Assembly (NCBI GenBank): GCA_902805975.1
Contig: CADCUT010000049.1
Span: forward strand, 1,894-46,477
Reading direction: 5' to 3'
Source: an uncultured Rubrobacteraceae bacterium
GTDB taxonomy: Bacteria; Actinomycetota; Rubrobacteria; Rubrobacterales; Rubrobacteraceae
Length of the DNA stretch: 44,584 nt
Made by a program: the position numbers and the translations under genes. Positions within the stretch are counted from its first letter, which is position 1. Each line of letters opens with the position of its first letter. The notes beneath the pieces were generated by a model. The model made no database searches and was not told the origin of the DNA. It was given only the letters and a program-made list of their open reading frames with translations. This document shows positions 33,869 through 41,632 of the stretch, piece by piece.

Positions 33869-35085
33869 GTGCGGTAGCTCCCGTTGATCCTGACGTACTC
33901 GTAGCTCAGGTCGCAGCCCCACGCGGTCGCCGACGCCCCACCCGCGCCCAGCCGGGCTGTGATCCTGACCTCCCCCGACGCGAGCGCCGCGTTCGCCTCG
34001 GCGGTCTCGTGCGGCACGGGCGCCCCATCGAAGACCTTGACCGGCCCGAACCACAGCTCCAGCCCGTCAGGGTCGAAGGGGACGCCCGCGTAGCCCATCG
34101 CCGTCAACACCCGCCCCCAGTTGGCGTCCTCGCCGAAGACTGCGGCCTTGACCAGGCTGCTCCCGACGACGCTCTTCGCCAGCGCCGCCGCGACCTCCTC
34201 GCTCTCGGCGCCCTCGACCACGACCTCCACCAGCCGCGTCGCCCCCTCGCCGTCGCGCGCGATCTCCCTGGCCAGCGTCTGCGCCACAGCCTCGACCGCC
34301 TCTACAAAAGCTGGGTAGTCGGCCGATTCCGTCGTCAGGGGCTCGTCTCCGGCGGCTCCGTTGGCCAGCAGCAGCGCCATGTCGCTGGGGGAGGTGTCGC
34401 CGTCCACGGTCACGCGGTTGAAAGAACGCTCCGTGGCCCGTCCCAGGATCTCTTGCAGACACCCAGGCTCGACGGCAGCGTCGGTTGTGAGGAAGGCGAG
34501 CATGGTGCCCATGTTCGGGTGGATCATGCCGCTCCCCTTGGCCGTCCCCCCGACGGTGATGGTCCTGCCCCCGACCTCGACCTCCACCGCGGCCTCCTTG
34601 GCGCGGGTGTCGGTCGTCAGGATGGCCTCCGCGAACGGCGCCCCGTCCGTGGAGAGCCTGCCGGCGACCTCACCTATCCCGGCCCGGATCTCACCCATCG
34701 GCAGGTGCTCCCCGATCACACCGGTGGAAGCTACCGCCACCCGCCCGGCCTCGATACCCAACGCCTCCGCCGCAGCCCCCTGCATCGCATAAGCGTCCTC
34801 GACGCCCCGCGCCCCCGTGGCCGCGTTGGCGTTCCCGCTGTTGACCACGACCGCCCGCAGCCCGCCCGCCCCGACCGCCTCCCGCGTTACGCCGAGCGGC
34901 GCCCCCTTGAACGCGTTGCGCGTAAAGACCGCCGCCGCCACGCAAGGACGCCCGGAGACGAGCAGCCCCAGGTCCAGCACCCCCGAACCTCGAACCCCGC
35001 ACGCGACCCCGCCAGCCCGAAAACCCGCAGGGGCCGTCGCCCCGCCGGCGAGAGTCGTTATGCTGATTGTTGAATCTTTATTCAT
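33865..35085 (-). CDS. argJ: Bifunctional ornithine acetyltransferase/N-acetylglutamate synthase ArgJ
   Basis: 406 residues. The protein self-cleaves before the Thr of KGSGMIHPNMGTMLAFL; here the residue before Thr is Gly where most ArgJ have Ala. Other hallmarks: GVTREAVGAGGLRAVVVNSGNANA, STGVIGEHLPM, VTVDGDTSPSD, FGEDANWGRVLTAMGYAG and ARLGAGGASATAWGCDLSYEYVRING. It moves acetyl from acetylornithine to glutamate, and may also use acetyl-CoA. ATG 35085 is preferred over GTG 35106 because the promoter (-10 GACAAT at 35102-35097) would start transcription after the GTG. An ARG-box overlaps the start codon. Confidence 0.94.
   Translation of the reverse strand: MNKDSTISITTLAGGATAPAGFRAGGVACGVRGSGVLDLGLLVSGRPCVAAAVFTRNAFKGAPLGVTREAVGAGGLRAVVVNSGNANAATGARGVEDAYAMQGAAAEALGIEAGRVAVASTGVIGEHLPMGEIRAGIGEVAGRLSTDGAPFAEAILTTDTRAKEAAVEVEVGGRTITVGGTAKGSGMIHPNMGTMLAFLTTDAAVEPGCLQEILGRATERSFNRVTVDGDTSPSDMALLLANGAAGDEPLTTESADYPAFVEAVEAVAQTLAREIARDGEGATRLVEVVVEGAESEEVAAALAKSVVGSSLVKAAVFGEDANWGRVLTAMGYAGVPFDPDGLELWFGPVKVFDGAPVPHETAEANAALASGEVRITARLGAGGASATAWGCDLSYEYVRINGSYRT
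35071..35084. promoter_or_regulatory. ARG box over the argJ start codon
   Basis: TGAAT-CTTT-ATTCA, a perfect match to the half-sites and 4-bp spacing of the ArgR operator consensus, covering the first codons of argJ just downstream of its predicted transcription start. Confidence 0.7.
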
Positions 35086-35096
35086 GACCGGCCCGT

Positions 35097-35125
35097 ATTG
35101 TCGCACCCGTGTGTGAGGGCGTCAA
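35097..35125 (-). promoter_or_regulatory. argJ-B-D-F promoter
   Basis: Minus strand: -35 TTGACG (35125-35120), 17-nt spacer, -10 GACAAT (35102-35097). Start of transcription about 35090, leaving only about 5 nt of leader. The -35 is overlapped by the imperfect ARG box around 35123-35140. Confidence 0.65.
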
Positions 35126-35157
35126 TGCAAATATCCAGAAACTTGAATAAATATCCG
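35123..35157. promoter_or_regulatory. Tandem ARG-box-like sites in the divergent promoter region
   Basis: TGAATAAATATCCG (35144-35157) has one exact half-site (TGAAT) and correct spacing. A second related site, CAATGCAAATATCC (35123-35136), shares AAATATCC exactly 20 bp away, which puts both on the same face of the helix as in other paired ARG boxes. Confidence 0.55.
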
Positions 35158-35171
35158 ACGGATGCTCTAAT
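35143..35171 (+). promoter_or_regulatory. argC promoter with extended -10, probably leaderless
   Basis: -35 TTGAAT (35143-35148), 17-nt spacer, TGC plus -10 TCTAAT (35166-35171), then 6 nt to ATG 35178. Transcription should start at or within a base of the start codon. The -35 is shared with the ARG-box half-site TGAAT. Confidence 0.65.
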
Positions 35172-35177
35172 ACGGGC

Positions 35178-36188
35178 ATGAGCTTGAAGGTTGGGATCTA
35201 CGGCGGCAGCGGGTACGCGGGGGCGGAGCTGGTACGGCTCCTTGGCGGGCACCCGAAGGTGGGGGGGCTTGCGGTGGCGTCGCGCGGGTATGCGGGACGC
35301 CGGATCGGGGAGGTTTTTCCGCAGATCCCGGCCGGGGGGGCGTTCGTCGGGCCGGAAGAGATCGAGGCTTCCGGGCTCGACGTGGCTTTTGTGGCCTACG
35401 GGCACGGTGAGAGTGCGGCGACCGTGGCCGCGTTGCTGGAGGCCGGGGTCGGGCTCGTGGTGGACCTCTCGGCGGACTTCAGGTTGCCGGAGGTAGGGAT
35501 GTACGAGGAGTGGTATGGGGGGCATCCCGCGCCGGGGTTGCTGGCGGAGGCGCACTACGGGCTGCCGGAGGTTTTCGGGACGGCGGAGGGGCGTATCGTC
35601 GCCAACCCCGGGTGCTACCCGACGGCGGCCGTGCTGGCGCTCGCGCCGGTGGTCAGGAGGATGGGAGGGGGGATCCGATCCATCGTCATCAACGCCCTCT
35701 CCGGTGTCAGTGGGGCGGGGGCCCGGCCGAGCGTCAAGACGCACTTCGTGAGCGCCAACGAGAGCGCGAACGCCTACGGGGCGCCGCTGCACCGGCACAC
35801 GCCGGAGATCGAGACCATGCTGCGCAGGGTGGGGGAGAGCCCGGCGGTCACCTTCGTGCCGCACCTGATCCCCATAAGCCGCGGGGAGCTCGAAACGATC
35901 GTGGTGGACCTGGAAGAGCTGCCGGCGGCGGAGGACGTACTCGACTGGTACGCGGAGGACTACGGGGACTGGGCCTTCGTCGAGGCGAGGGAGGAGTACC
36001 CGCACATCTCCCACGTGGCGAACACGAACAGGTGCCGGCTCTCCGCCGTGGTGGACGGGCGGGCCGGGAAGTTGTTGCTCTTCTCGGCGGTGGACAACCT
36101 GCTCAAGGGGGCTTCCGGGGCGGCGGTCCAGAACATGAACCTGGCGCTCGGTTACGCCGAAGATCTGGGTCTCGAGCACCTCAAGTAG
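35178..36188 (+). CDS. argC: N-acetyl-gamma-glutamyl-phosphate reductase ArgC
   Basis: A 336-residue two-domain dehydrogenase. The N-terminal fold binds NADPH (KVGIYGGSGYAGAELVRLL); the active-site Cys lies in VANPGCYPTAA; later HRHTPEIE, VTFVPHLIPISRGE and the C-terminal VVDGRAGKLLLFSAVDNLLKGASGAAVQNMNL complete the family pattern. It reduces the ArgB product to the semialdehyde. No ribosome site precedes the ATG, in line with a leaderless mRNA from the promoter just upstream. First gene of argC-argR-MBL-ACT-argG. Confidence 0.95.
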   Translation: MSLKVGIYGGSGYAGAELVRLLGGHPKVGGLAVASRGYAGRRIGEVFPQIPAGGAFVGPEEIEASGLDVAFVAYGHGESAATVAALLEAGVGLVVDLSADFRLPEVGMYEEWYGGHPAPGLLAEAHYGLPEVFGTAEGRIVANPGCYPTAAVLALAPVVRRMGGGIRSIVINALSGVSGAGARPSVKTHFVSANESANAYGAPLHRHTPEIETMLRRVGESPAVTFVPHLIPISRGELETIVVDLEELPAAEDVLDWYAEDYGDWAFVEAREEYPHISHVANTNRCRLSAVVDGRAGKLLLFSAVDNLLKGASGAAVQNMNLALGYAEDLGLEHLK

Positions 36189-36198
36189 GAGGAAGCGT

Positions 36199-36678
36199 AT
36201 GGGCGCGACGCGCGCACCGGTGGACAAGACGACCAGGCAGGACCTGATCCTGCAGCTCATCTCCGAGCGGGAGCTCGGCACCCAGCAGGGGGTCGTGCAG
36301 GCTCTGGGCGACGAGGGGGTCGAGGTCGCGCAGGCGACGGTGAGCCGGGACCTCGCGGAGCTTGGGGTGCTCAAGGTGGGGAGCCGCTACCTGGCGCTCC
36401 CGCACGACCCCGGGTCTGCCGGCATCGAGGTGCTACCGAGCTTCGTGCTCGGCATCGTTCCAGCCGGCAACCAGGTCGTCATACACACCCGCGACGGCAC
36501 CGCCGGGGCCGTCTCCAGCGTCCTCGACCGGGTGAGGGGCCTCAAGGTCATCGGCACCATCGCCGGCCAGGATACGGTGCTGGCGATCTCGCCGGACAGC
36601 GTCGCTGCCGAAGAGGTCGCGGGCCTCATCGCCGACGTCTGCCGCGCCAAGACCCGCCCCGCCGGAAACGTCGAGTAG
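36199..36678 (+). CDS. argR: Arginine repressor ArgR
   Basis: 159 residues. The N-terminal winged helix ends with the recognition helix EVAQATVSRDLAELGVLKV (43-61); the C-terminal domain forms the hexamer and binds arginine. The ligand motif, usually G-T-x-A-G-D-D-T, reads GTIAGQDT (119-126): the first Asp is replaced by Gln, so corepressor affinity may differ. ATG has AGGAGGAA just upstream, 10 nt after argC. Being in the argC transcript it should regulate its own synthesis through the ARG boxes at 35071-35157. Confidence 0.94.
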   Translation: MGATRAPVDKTTRQDLILQLISERELGTQQGVVQALGDEGVEVAQATVSRDLAELGVLKVGSRYLALPHDPGSAGIEVLPSFVLGIVPAGNQVVIHTRDGTAGAVSSVLDRVRGLKVIGTIAGQDTVLAISPDSVAAEEVAGLIADVCRAKTRPAGNVE

Positions 36679-36687
36679 CCGGGACCC

Positions 36688-37458
36688 GTGAAGATCCAGT
36701 TCATCAGGCACGCCACGTTCGTGTTCGAGGTGGCCGGCCTCCGGGTGCTCGTCGATCCGATGCTCGGCGACGCGGGGACCGCGCCGGCGGTGCCGAACAC
36801 GCCAAACCAGAGGCCGAACCCACTCGTGGATCTACCGTTTGGGGACGATGGTCTCTCGGATCTTATCGACAGCACGGATGCAGTCCTCGTCACGCACACC
36901 CACAACGACCACTGGGACGGGCGGGCGCAGGAACTCGTCCCGAAGGAGACGCTCGTCCTCTGCCAGCCGGAGGACGAGGCGAAGATCTCCGGCGCCGGGT
37001 TCACGAACGTCTCCGCCGTTGACCCCGGCCTGGCCTGGAAGGGCCTGCGGTTCGTCCGCACCGGAGGGCGGCACGGGACCGGGGAGATCGGGGCCCAGAT
37101 GGCCCCCGTCTCGGGCTTCGTAATCCAGACGGACGGCTCCCCGAGCCTCTACGTCGCGGGCGACACGATCTGGTGCGACGAGGTCGAGGAGGCGCTGCGC
37201 GCCCACCGCCCCGACGTGATCCTCGTGAACGCCGGCGCCGCGCGGTTCCTGGAAGGCGACCCCATAACCATGACGGCCGAAGACGTCGCCCGCGTCTGCC
37301 GCGCGGCGCCCGAGGCGCGCGTGATAGCCGTCCACATGGAGGCCATCAACCACTGCCTGCTCACGCGGCCCGAATTGTCCCAGAAGCTCGGCGAACAGGG
37401 GCTGTCTGGCAGGGTCGAGATCCCATCCGACGGTGAGATCCTGGAACTGCCGGCGTGA
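36688..37458 (+). CDS. Metallo-beta-lactamase-fold hydrolase, UlaG-like
   Basis: 256 residues. The zinc motif THTHNDHWDG (about 69-78) is present, with further ligands in VAGDTIWCDEV and AVHMEAINHC. IRHATFVFEVAGLRVLVDPML at the start is typical of UlaG/YtnP-like metal-dependent hydrolases. Substrate unknown. GTG 36688 is 9 nt after argR and the stop overlaps the next GTG (GTGA), so it belongs to the arginine operon; an amide or lactam hydrolase role in arginine or ornithine metabolism is possible but unproven. Confidence 0.85.
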   Translation: MKIQFIRHATFVFEVAGLRVLVDPMLGDAGTAPAVPNTPNQRPNPLVDLPFGDDGLSDLIDSTDAVLVTHTHNDHWDGRAQELVPKETLVLCQPEDEAKISGAGFTNVSAVDPGLAWKGLRFVRTGGRHGTGEIGAQMAPVSGFVIQTDGSPSLYVAGDTIWCDEVEEALRAHRPDVILVNAGAARFLEGDPITMTAEDVARVCRAAPEARVIAVHMEAINHCLLTRPELSQKLGEQGLSGRVEIPSDGEILELPA

Positions 37459-37847
37459 ACGTCTCACGCAAGGAACTACGTCTCTCTCTGCTCACCGGAC
37501 GTATGTCCGTTTGTAGATTGGATCCGGCATCCGAAGTCCCCGATTGGGCCTTGACTGGCGATTTTTTCTCCGTCACGCGCACGGCTGACGAGCTCTCGGT
37601 GATGTGCCCGGATGACGTGGTTCCCGAAGATGTCCGGTGTGAGGGGGGCTGGAGAGCCCTGGAGCTGGAGGGGCCTTTCGAGTTCTCGGAGGTTGGCGTG
37701 CTGATCTCTGTGGCCGAGCCGCTGGCGGAGGCCGGTGTGGGTATCTTCGCCGTCTCGACCTTCGACACGGACTACGTGCTGGTAAAGGAAAAGCAACTTG
37801 AGTCCGCCGTGGCGTCGTTGCGCGGGATGGGTCACGAGGTTCTGTGA
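37455..37847 (+). CDS. ACT-domain protein of the CASTOR/COG3603 type
   Basis: 130 residues with two ACT-like halves. The second half is conserved: LELEGPFEFSEVGVLISVAEPLAEAGVGIFAVSTFDTDYVLVKEKQLESAV. This phrase (an aspartate-containing STFDTDYVLV strand after a GVGIFAVS turn) is what defines the bacterial relatives of the eukaryotic arginine sensor CASTOR. Being directly before argG in an arginine operon, it may bind arginine or another amino acid. GTG 37455 overlaps the upstream stop. No enzymatic motif. Confidence 0.85.
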   Translation: MNVSRKELRLSLLTGRMSVCRLDPASEVPDWALTGDFFSVTRTADELSVMCPDDVVPEDVRCEGGWRALELEGPFEFSEVGVLISVAEPLAEAGVGIFAVSTFDTDYVLVKEKQLESAVASLRGMGHEVL

Positions 37848-37873
37848 AATCTTACGTCTCCCTGGGAGGAAAC

Positions 37874-39100
37874 ATGCTGGAAGGCAAGAAGGTTGTGCTC
37901 GCATATTCGGGGGGACTTGACACCTCGGTCTGCGTGAAGTGGCTGGAGCAGCAGGGTGCGATCCCCTACGCGCTCTACCTCGATCTCGGTCAGGGAGAGC
38001 CTGCCGATGATGTGCGGGCCAAGGCGTTGCGGATCGGCGCCGCCGACGCCTTCGTGCGCGACGCGAGGGCCGAGTTCGTGGACGAGTACGTCGCGCCGGC
38101 CATAAAGGCGAACGCCCTCTACGGGGGCAGGTATCCTCTCTTTACCGCGCTCGGGCGCCCGCTTATAGCGAAGAAGCTAGTCGAGGCCGCCCGCGAGGTC
38201 GGTGCGACGCACATCGCCCACGGCTCAACCGGCAAGGGCAACGACCAGGTCCGCTTCGACGTGACGACCGCCTCCGTCGCCCCCGACCTCACGGTAGTCG
38301 CGCCGGTCCGGGACTGGAACATGAGCCGCCCGGAGGAGATGGCCTACGCCGAGGAGCACGGCATCCCCGTACCGACCACCAAAGAATCCCCCTACAGCGT
38401 CGATCAGAACCTCTGGGGACGCTCCATCGAGGCCGGCCCGCTCGAAGACCCGGACCACGAGCCGACCCCCGACGTCTTCGAGCTCACCGTCGAGCCCGAG
38501 GACGCGCCGGACGAGGCCCGGTACGTCGAGCTGGAGTTCGAGGAAGGGCTGCCGACGAGCCTCGACGGCGAAGAGATGGCGCTGGTCGACCTGATCCCGG
38601 CCCTCAACACCATCGTCGGCCAGCACGGCGTCGGCCGTATCGACATGGTCGAGGACCGCCTGGTGGGTATTAAGAGCCGGGAGATCTACGAGGCCCCTGC
38701 CGCCCTCGCCATTATCCAGGCCCACCAGGAACTCGAGACCCTCACCCTCACCAAGGACACCATCCGCTTCAAGACCACCATCGAACAACGCTACGCCGAG
38801 CTTACCTACGACGGCCTCTGGTTCACCCCCCTCAAATCCGCCCTCGACGCCTTTGTCTCCGAGACCCAGAGGACCGTCACCGGCACCGTCCGCCTCAAGC
38901 TCTACAAGGGAAACTGCACCGTCGCAGGCCGCACCGCCCCCAACGCCCTCTACAGCAAGGACCTCGCCACCTACGACCCTAACAGCACCTTCGACGAGGC
39001 CGCGGCCGCAGGCTTCATAGCCCTCTGGGGCCTCCCCGCACGCCAGTGGGCCGGCGTCAACGGCGGCGCGGAGCAGGGTACCATCCCGACAAAACATTAA
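37874..39100 (+). CDS. argG: Argininosuccinate synthase ArgG
   Basis: 408 residues, class with the N-type ATP pyrophosphatase loop AYSGGLDTSVCVKWL. YALYLDLGQGEP, YPLFTALGRPLIAKKLVE, AHGSTGKGNDQVRFD, and the tetramer-forming C-terminal region are as in ArgG. It joins citrulline and aspartate. ATG 37874 follows GGGAGGAAAC directly and gives the standard MxxGKKVVLAYSGG start, so the GTG at 37844 is dismissed. argH, expected next, is not in the window; a 520-nt AT-richer gap follows instead. Confidence 0.95.
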   Translation: MLEGKKVVLAYSGGLDTSVCVKWLEQQGAIPYALYLDLGQGEPADDVRAKALRIGAADAFVRDARAEFVDEYVAPAIKANALYGGRYPLFTALGRPLIAKKLVEAAREVGATHIAHGSTGKGNDQVRFDVTTASVAPDLTVVAPVRDWNMSRPEEMAYAEEHGIPVPTTKESPYSVDQNLWGRSIEAGPLEDPDHEPTPDVFELTVEPEDAPDEARYVELEFEEGLPTSLDGEEMALVDLIPALNTIVGQHGVGRIDMVEDRLVGIKSREIYEAPAALAIIQAHQELETLTLTKDTIRFKTTIEQRYAELTYDGLWFTPLKSALDAFVSETQRTVTGTVRLKLYKGNCTVAGRTAPNALYSKDLATYDPNSTFDEAAAAGFIALWGLPARQWAGVNGGAEQGTIPTKH

Positions 39101-39588
39101 AGTCCAAGTACAGTCATCTCAGAAGAAAAAGCCGATTTTCCAGGGTTTTCGACGTGTACCGGAGATGGTGTCGTACAGCGATATAGTCTATACGTCATTC
39201 TAGAGTTTAGGCTAACCGTAGTAATGAAGGTTATACTGTCTCGAATCTCTCATTCTGGAGAGATGAACGCCCAAGGGCCCAGTGGTTGGCGGCCGGGGGA
39301 GCATTCTCAGACGTAGCGGTTGGCTACCGTTCCACGCCGATCCGATCTAAGGCAGGAATCGACGGAGGATGACATCCCGGACCGGCTCCTGGACCACTGC
39401 ATTCCTGGCGGGAGGCCCTCTAGTGTGTCCTTCACGGACGTCCAGAGCGTCTCTTATGACGGCTTCCGGACTCTGTAGAAGTCGTGTAGATGGCGTTGCA
39501 GAACCTCCGGTAGATCATCCCTCTACGTCGACCCTCCCCCCGCCTATGGCGTCTCTTGACATAACGGACGCGAGCGGTCTAGAGTTAG
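39101..39588. other. Atypical AT-richer gap after argG
   Basis: About 490 nt of clearly lower GC than the surroundings. It holds a 7-bp stem ATCTCTC/GAGAGAT (39245-39251 with 39258-39264), a TTATACT that could be a -10 (39231-39237), and a short frame from TTG 39320 to TAG 39480 reading ESTEDDIPDRLLDHCIPGG and then SVSFTDVQSVSYDGFRTL, which looks more protein-like than chance but has no ribosome site. It could be the remnant of a decayed gene or of an inserted element, or an unrecognised RNA gene. Confidence 0.4.
39556..39585 (+). promoter_or_regulatory. Promoter of the arsenic operon
   Basis: A perfect -35 TTGACA (39556-39561), 18-nt spacer, -10 TAGAGT (39580-39585). Transcription would begin around 39592, inside the ArsR-type palindrome. 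Confidence 0.65.
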
Positions 39589-39604
39589 ATCAATAAATAT
39601 TGAT
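39589..39604. promoter_or_regulatory. ArsR-type operator
   Basis: ATCAAT-AAAT-ATTGAT, a perfect inverted repeat with 6-bp arms placed over the transcription start of the arsenic operon. ArsR/SmtB-family repressors bind AT-rich repeats of this kind; the arsR gene is second in the operon. Confidence 0.65.
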
Positions 39605-39623
39605 GTGAGAAGGTGGGGTTGGG

Positions 39624-40460
39624 ATGGGGGAAGGTTTGCGGGAGCGTGTCAGGGAGAAGTACGCGGAGCTCGCCACTGCTGCCGGGGGTGGAAGCGAAGG
39701 TTCCTGTTGCGGGGGTTCTTGCGGGTGTGGTTCCGGGACCGGTACGGTCGTTCGGGTCTCGGACCTCTCGGGGAAGAGCTACTCGGAGGCGGAGAGGGGG
39801 GAGTTGCCACTGTTGGCCGCCGGGGCTTCGCTCGGTTGCGGGAACCCGGTGGCGCTGGCCGGCCTCTCGCTGGGGGAGGTCGTGTTGGACCTCGGGAGCG
39901 GGGGTGGGATCGACGTGTTGCTCTCCGCGCGGCGGGTCGCCCCCGGAGGGAAGGCGTACGGCCTCGACATGACCGACGAGATGCTGGAGCTCGCGCGCGG
40001 GAATCAGGAGGAGGCCGGCGTCGGGAACGCGGAGTTTCTGAAAGGTCAGATCGAGGCCGTCCCGCTCCCGGACGCGCACGTGGACGTCGTCATAAGCAAC
40101 TGCGTCGTCAACCTCTCCACGGACAAGCCGCGCGTGATCTCCGAGGCGTTCAGGGTGCTAAAGCCGGGGGGTCGCTTCGCCGTCTCCGACGTGGTCTTCC
40201 TGGGCGACAAGAGAGACCTTCCCGGGGAGGTCCTCGAAACGGTCGGCCTCTGGACCGGGTGCGTGGTCGGGGCGCTTGAGAGGGGGGAGTACGAGGGCCT
40301 GCTCGCGGCGGCCGGCTTCGAAGACGTCTCCGTGGAGGTGACCGACGTCTACGATCCCGAGATGATAGAGGACCTCGACACCGAGGAGAAGCGCACAGCA
40401 CTCCGCGAGGTCCCGGCCGCCAGCGCCTTCATTCGGGCCCGCAAGCCGGAGGCGGGGTAG
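39624..40460 (+). CDS. arsM: Arsenite methyltransferase ArsM
   Basis: 278 residues. The SAM site is [17 protein letters not shown] (87-103), with [13 protein letters not shown] following. The three arsenite-binding cysteines of ArsM are recognisable: C72 (SLGCGNP), C160 (SNCVVNLS) and C213 (WTGCVVGAL). An extra cysteine-rich N-terminus ([12 protein letters not shown], 27-38) could load arsenite. It methylates trivalent arsenic to volatile or less retained forms. ATG follows GAGAAGGTGGGG. First gene of arsM-arsR-arsC. Confidence 0.93.
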   Translation: MGEGLRERVREKYAELATAAGGGSEGSCCGGSCGCGSGTGTVVRVSDLSGKSYSEAERGELPLLAAGASLGCGNPVALAGLSLGEVVLDLGSGGGIDVLLSARRVAPGGKAYGLDMTDEMLELARGNQEEAGVGNAEFLKGQIEAVPLPDAHVDVVISNCVVNLSTDKPRVISEAFRVLKPGGRFAVSDVVFLGDKRDLPGEVLETVGLWTGCVVGALERGEYEGLLAAAGFEDVSVEVTDVYDPEMIEDLDTEEKRTALREVPAASAFIRARKPEAG

Positions 40461-40463
40461 CCG

Positions 40464-40869
40464 ATGCCGAAGCAGACCCTGGGTGTGATCTCCGAGAACG
40501 GCCGCGCCTCGGGGGACGTCTATGATGGAGCGCGGATCGGGCGTCTAGTCGCGCTCGGGGGCGCCCTCTCCGACCCCATCCGGGTCATGATGCTCGGCAT
40601 GATGGCCGGGGGCCGGGGTTGCTGCAGTCTGCCCGACTGCGGTGTCCCGGCGGAGGACCAGGACGCCGGCATCTGCGTCTGCGAGTTCGAGGCGTACTTT
40701 GGGATGGGCCAGTCGAAGGTCTCCTACCACATGAAGAAGCTCAAGGAGGCCGGGCTCGTACACGAGGAGAGACGGGGCCGCTGGAGCTTCTACTCATTGA
40801 GCCGTGCCGCCGCCGTCGGCCTGCTCGCCGAGACCGCCGACCACCTGAGCCTGGACATGGAGCCCAGAG

Positions 40870-40877
<8 letters not shown>
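40464..40877 (+). CDS. arsR: ArsR-family arsenic-responsive repressor
   Basis: 137 residues with the winged helix VCEFEAYFGMGQSKVSYHMKKLKEAGLV split across its helices (72-99). Cysteines at 53, 54, 59, 71 and 73 are candidates for arsenite binding; the CVC at 71-73 lies at the start of the DNA-reading helices as in classical ArsR (ELCVCDL), and the extra Cys-Cys/Cys group upstream is an unusual insertion. 3 nt after arsM and overlapping arsC by 8 nt. It likely represses through the palindrome at 39589-39604. Confidence 0.93.
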
Positions 40878-41310
<433 letters not shown>

Positions 41311-41619
41311 CGCCTCCTTCGACCGCTCTATCGCTGCGAAGGCTCCAGGCGGTCGAACTCTTCTACGGACGCGGCCGGTACCGAATTGCGGAAGCGGGCG
41401 TACAGGGAGATCTCCCCGAGCCGGCCTGGCCCCGGATCACCGACCTCATCCGCCGACCTGCGTGTATACGCCGTCCTTGCCCACGACCCCACCACGAACG
41501 GCCCCACGTATCTTCTCGTAGACCCCGCAGACCCCAGCGAGACCCTCCACCCGACCCCGTTGCACGCCACCTCCACGGAGGCCCGAAGAGAACACCTTAT
41601 ACCGCCCCCGCCCCCTTGC
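41311..41619. other. Gap between arsC and tadA without a supported gene
   Basis: About 310 nt of GC-rich sequence. Open frames on both strands (for instance minus strand 41576-41328) lack a ribosome site and show no recognisable domain. No terminator with a T-tract is evident. Confidence 0.45.
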
Positions 41620-41625
41620 TATCAT
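41620..41625 (+). promoter_or_regulatory. -10 element of a probable leaderless tadA promoter
   Basis: TATCAT ends 7 nt before GTG 41633 with no Shine-Dalgarno between. The -35 position is weak. Confidence 0.5.
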
Positions 41626-41632
41626 CGGCCCC

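Noticed and set aside
31362-33887. An 841-codon open frame on the plus strand opposite argF, argD and argB
   Set aside because: All three minus-strand genes are unmistakable enzymes; long antisense frames are normal in high-GC DNA. The translation is rich in Arg, Gly, Val and His without any domain.
39369-39596. 75-codon frame from ATG 39369 in the AT-richer gap
   Set aside because: Ser/Thr/Pro-rich and running over the arsenic promoter and operator; the competing frame ending at 39480 looks more natural but is also unproven.
41328-41576. 82-codon minus-strand frame between arsC and tadA
   Set aside because: Its end (EEFDRLEPSQR) looks mildly protein-like, but there is no ribosome site, promoter or recognisable domain and it is antisense to its surroundings.
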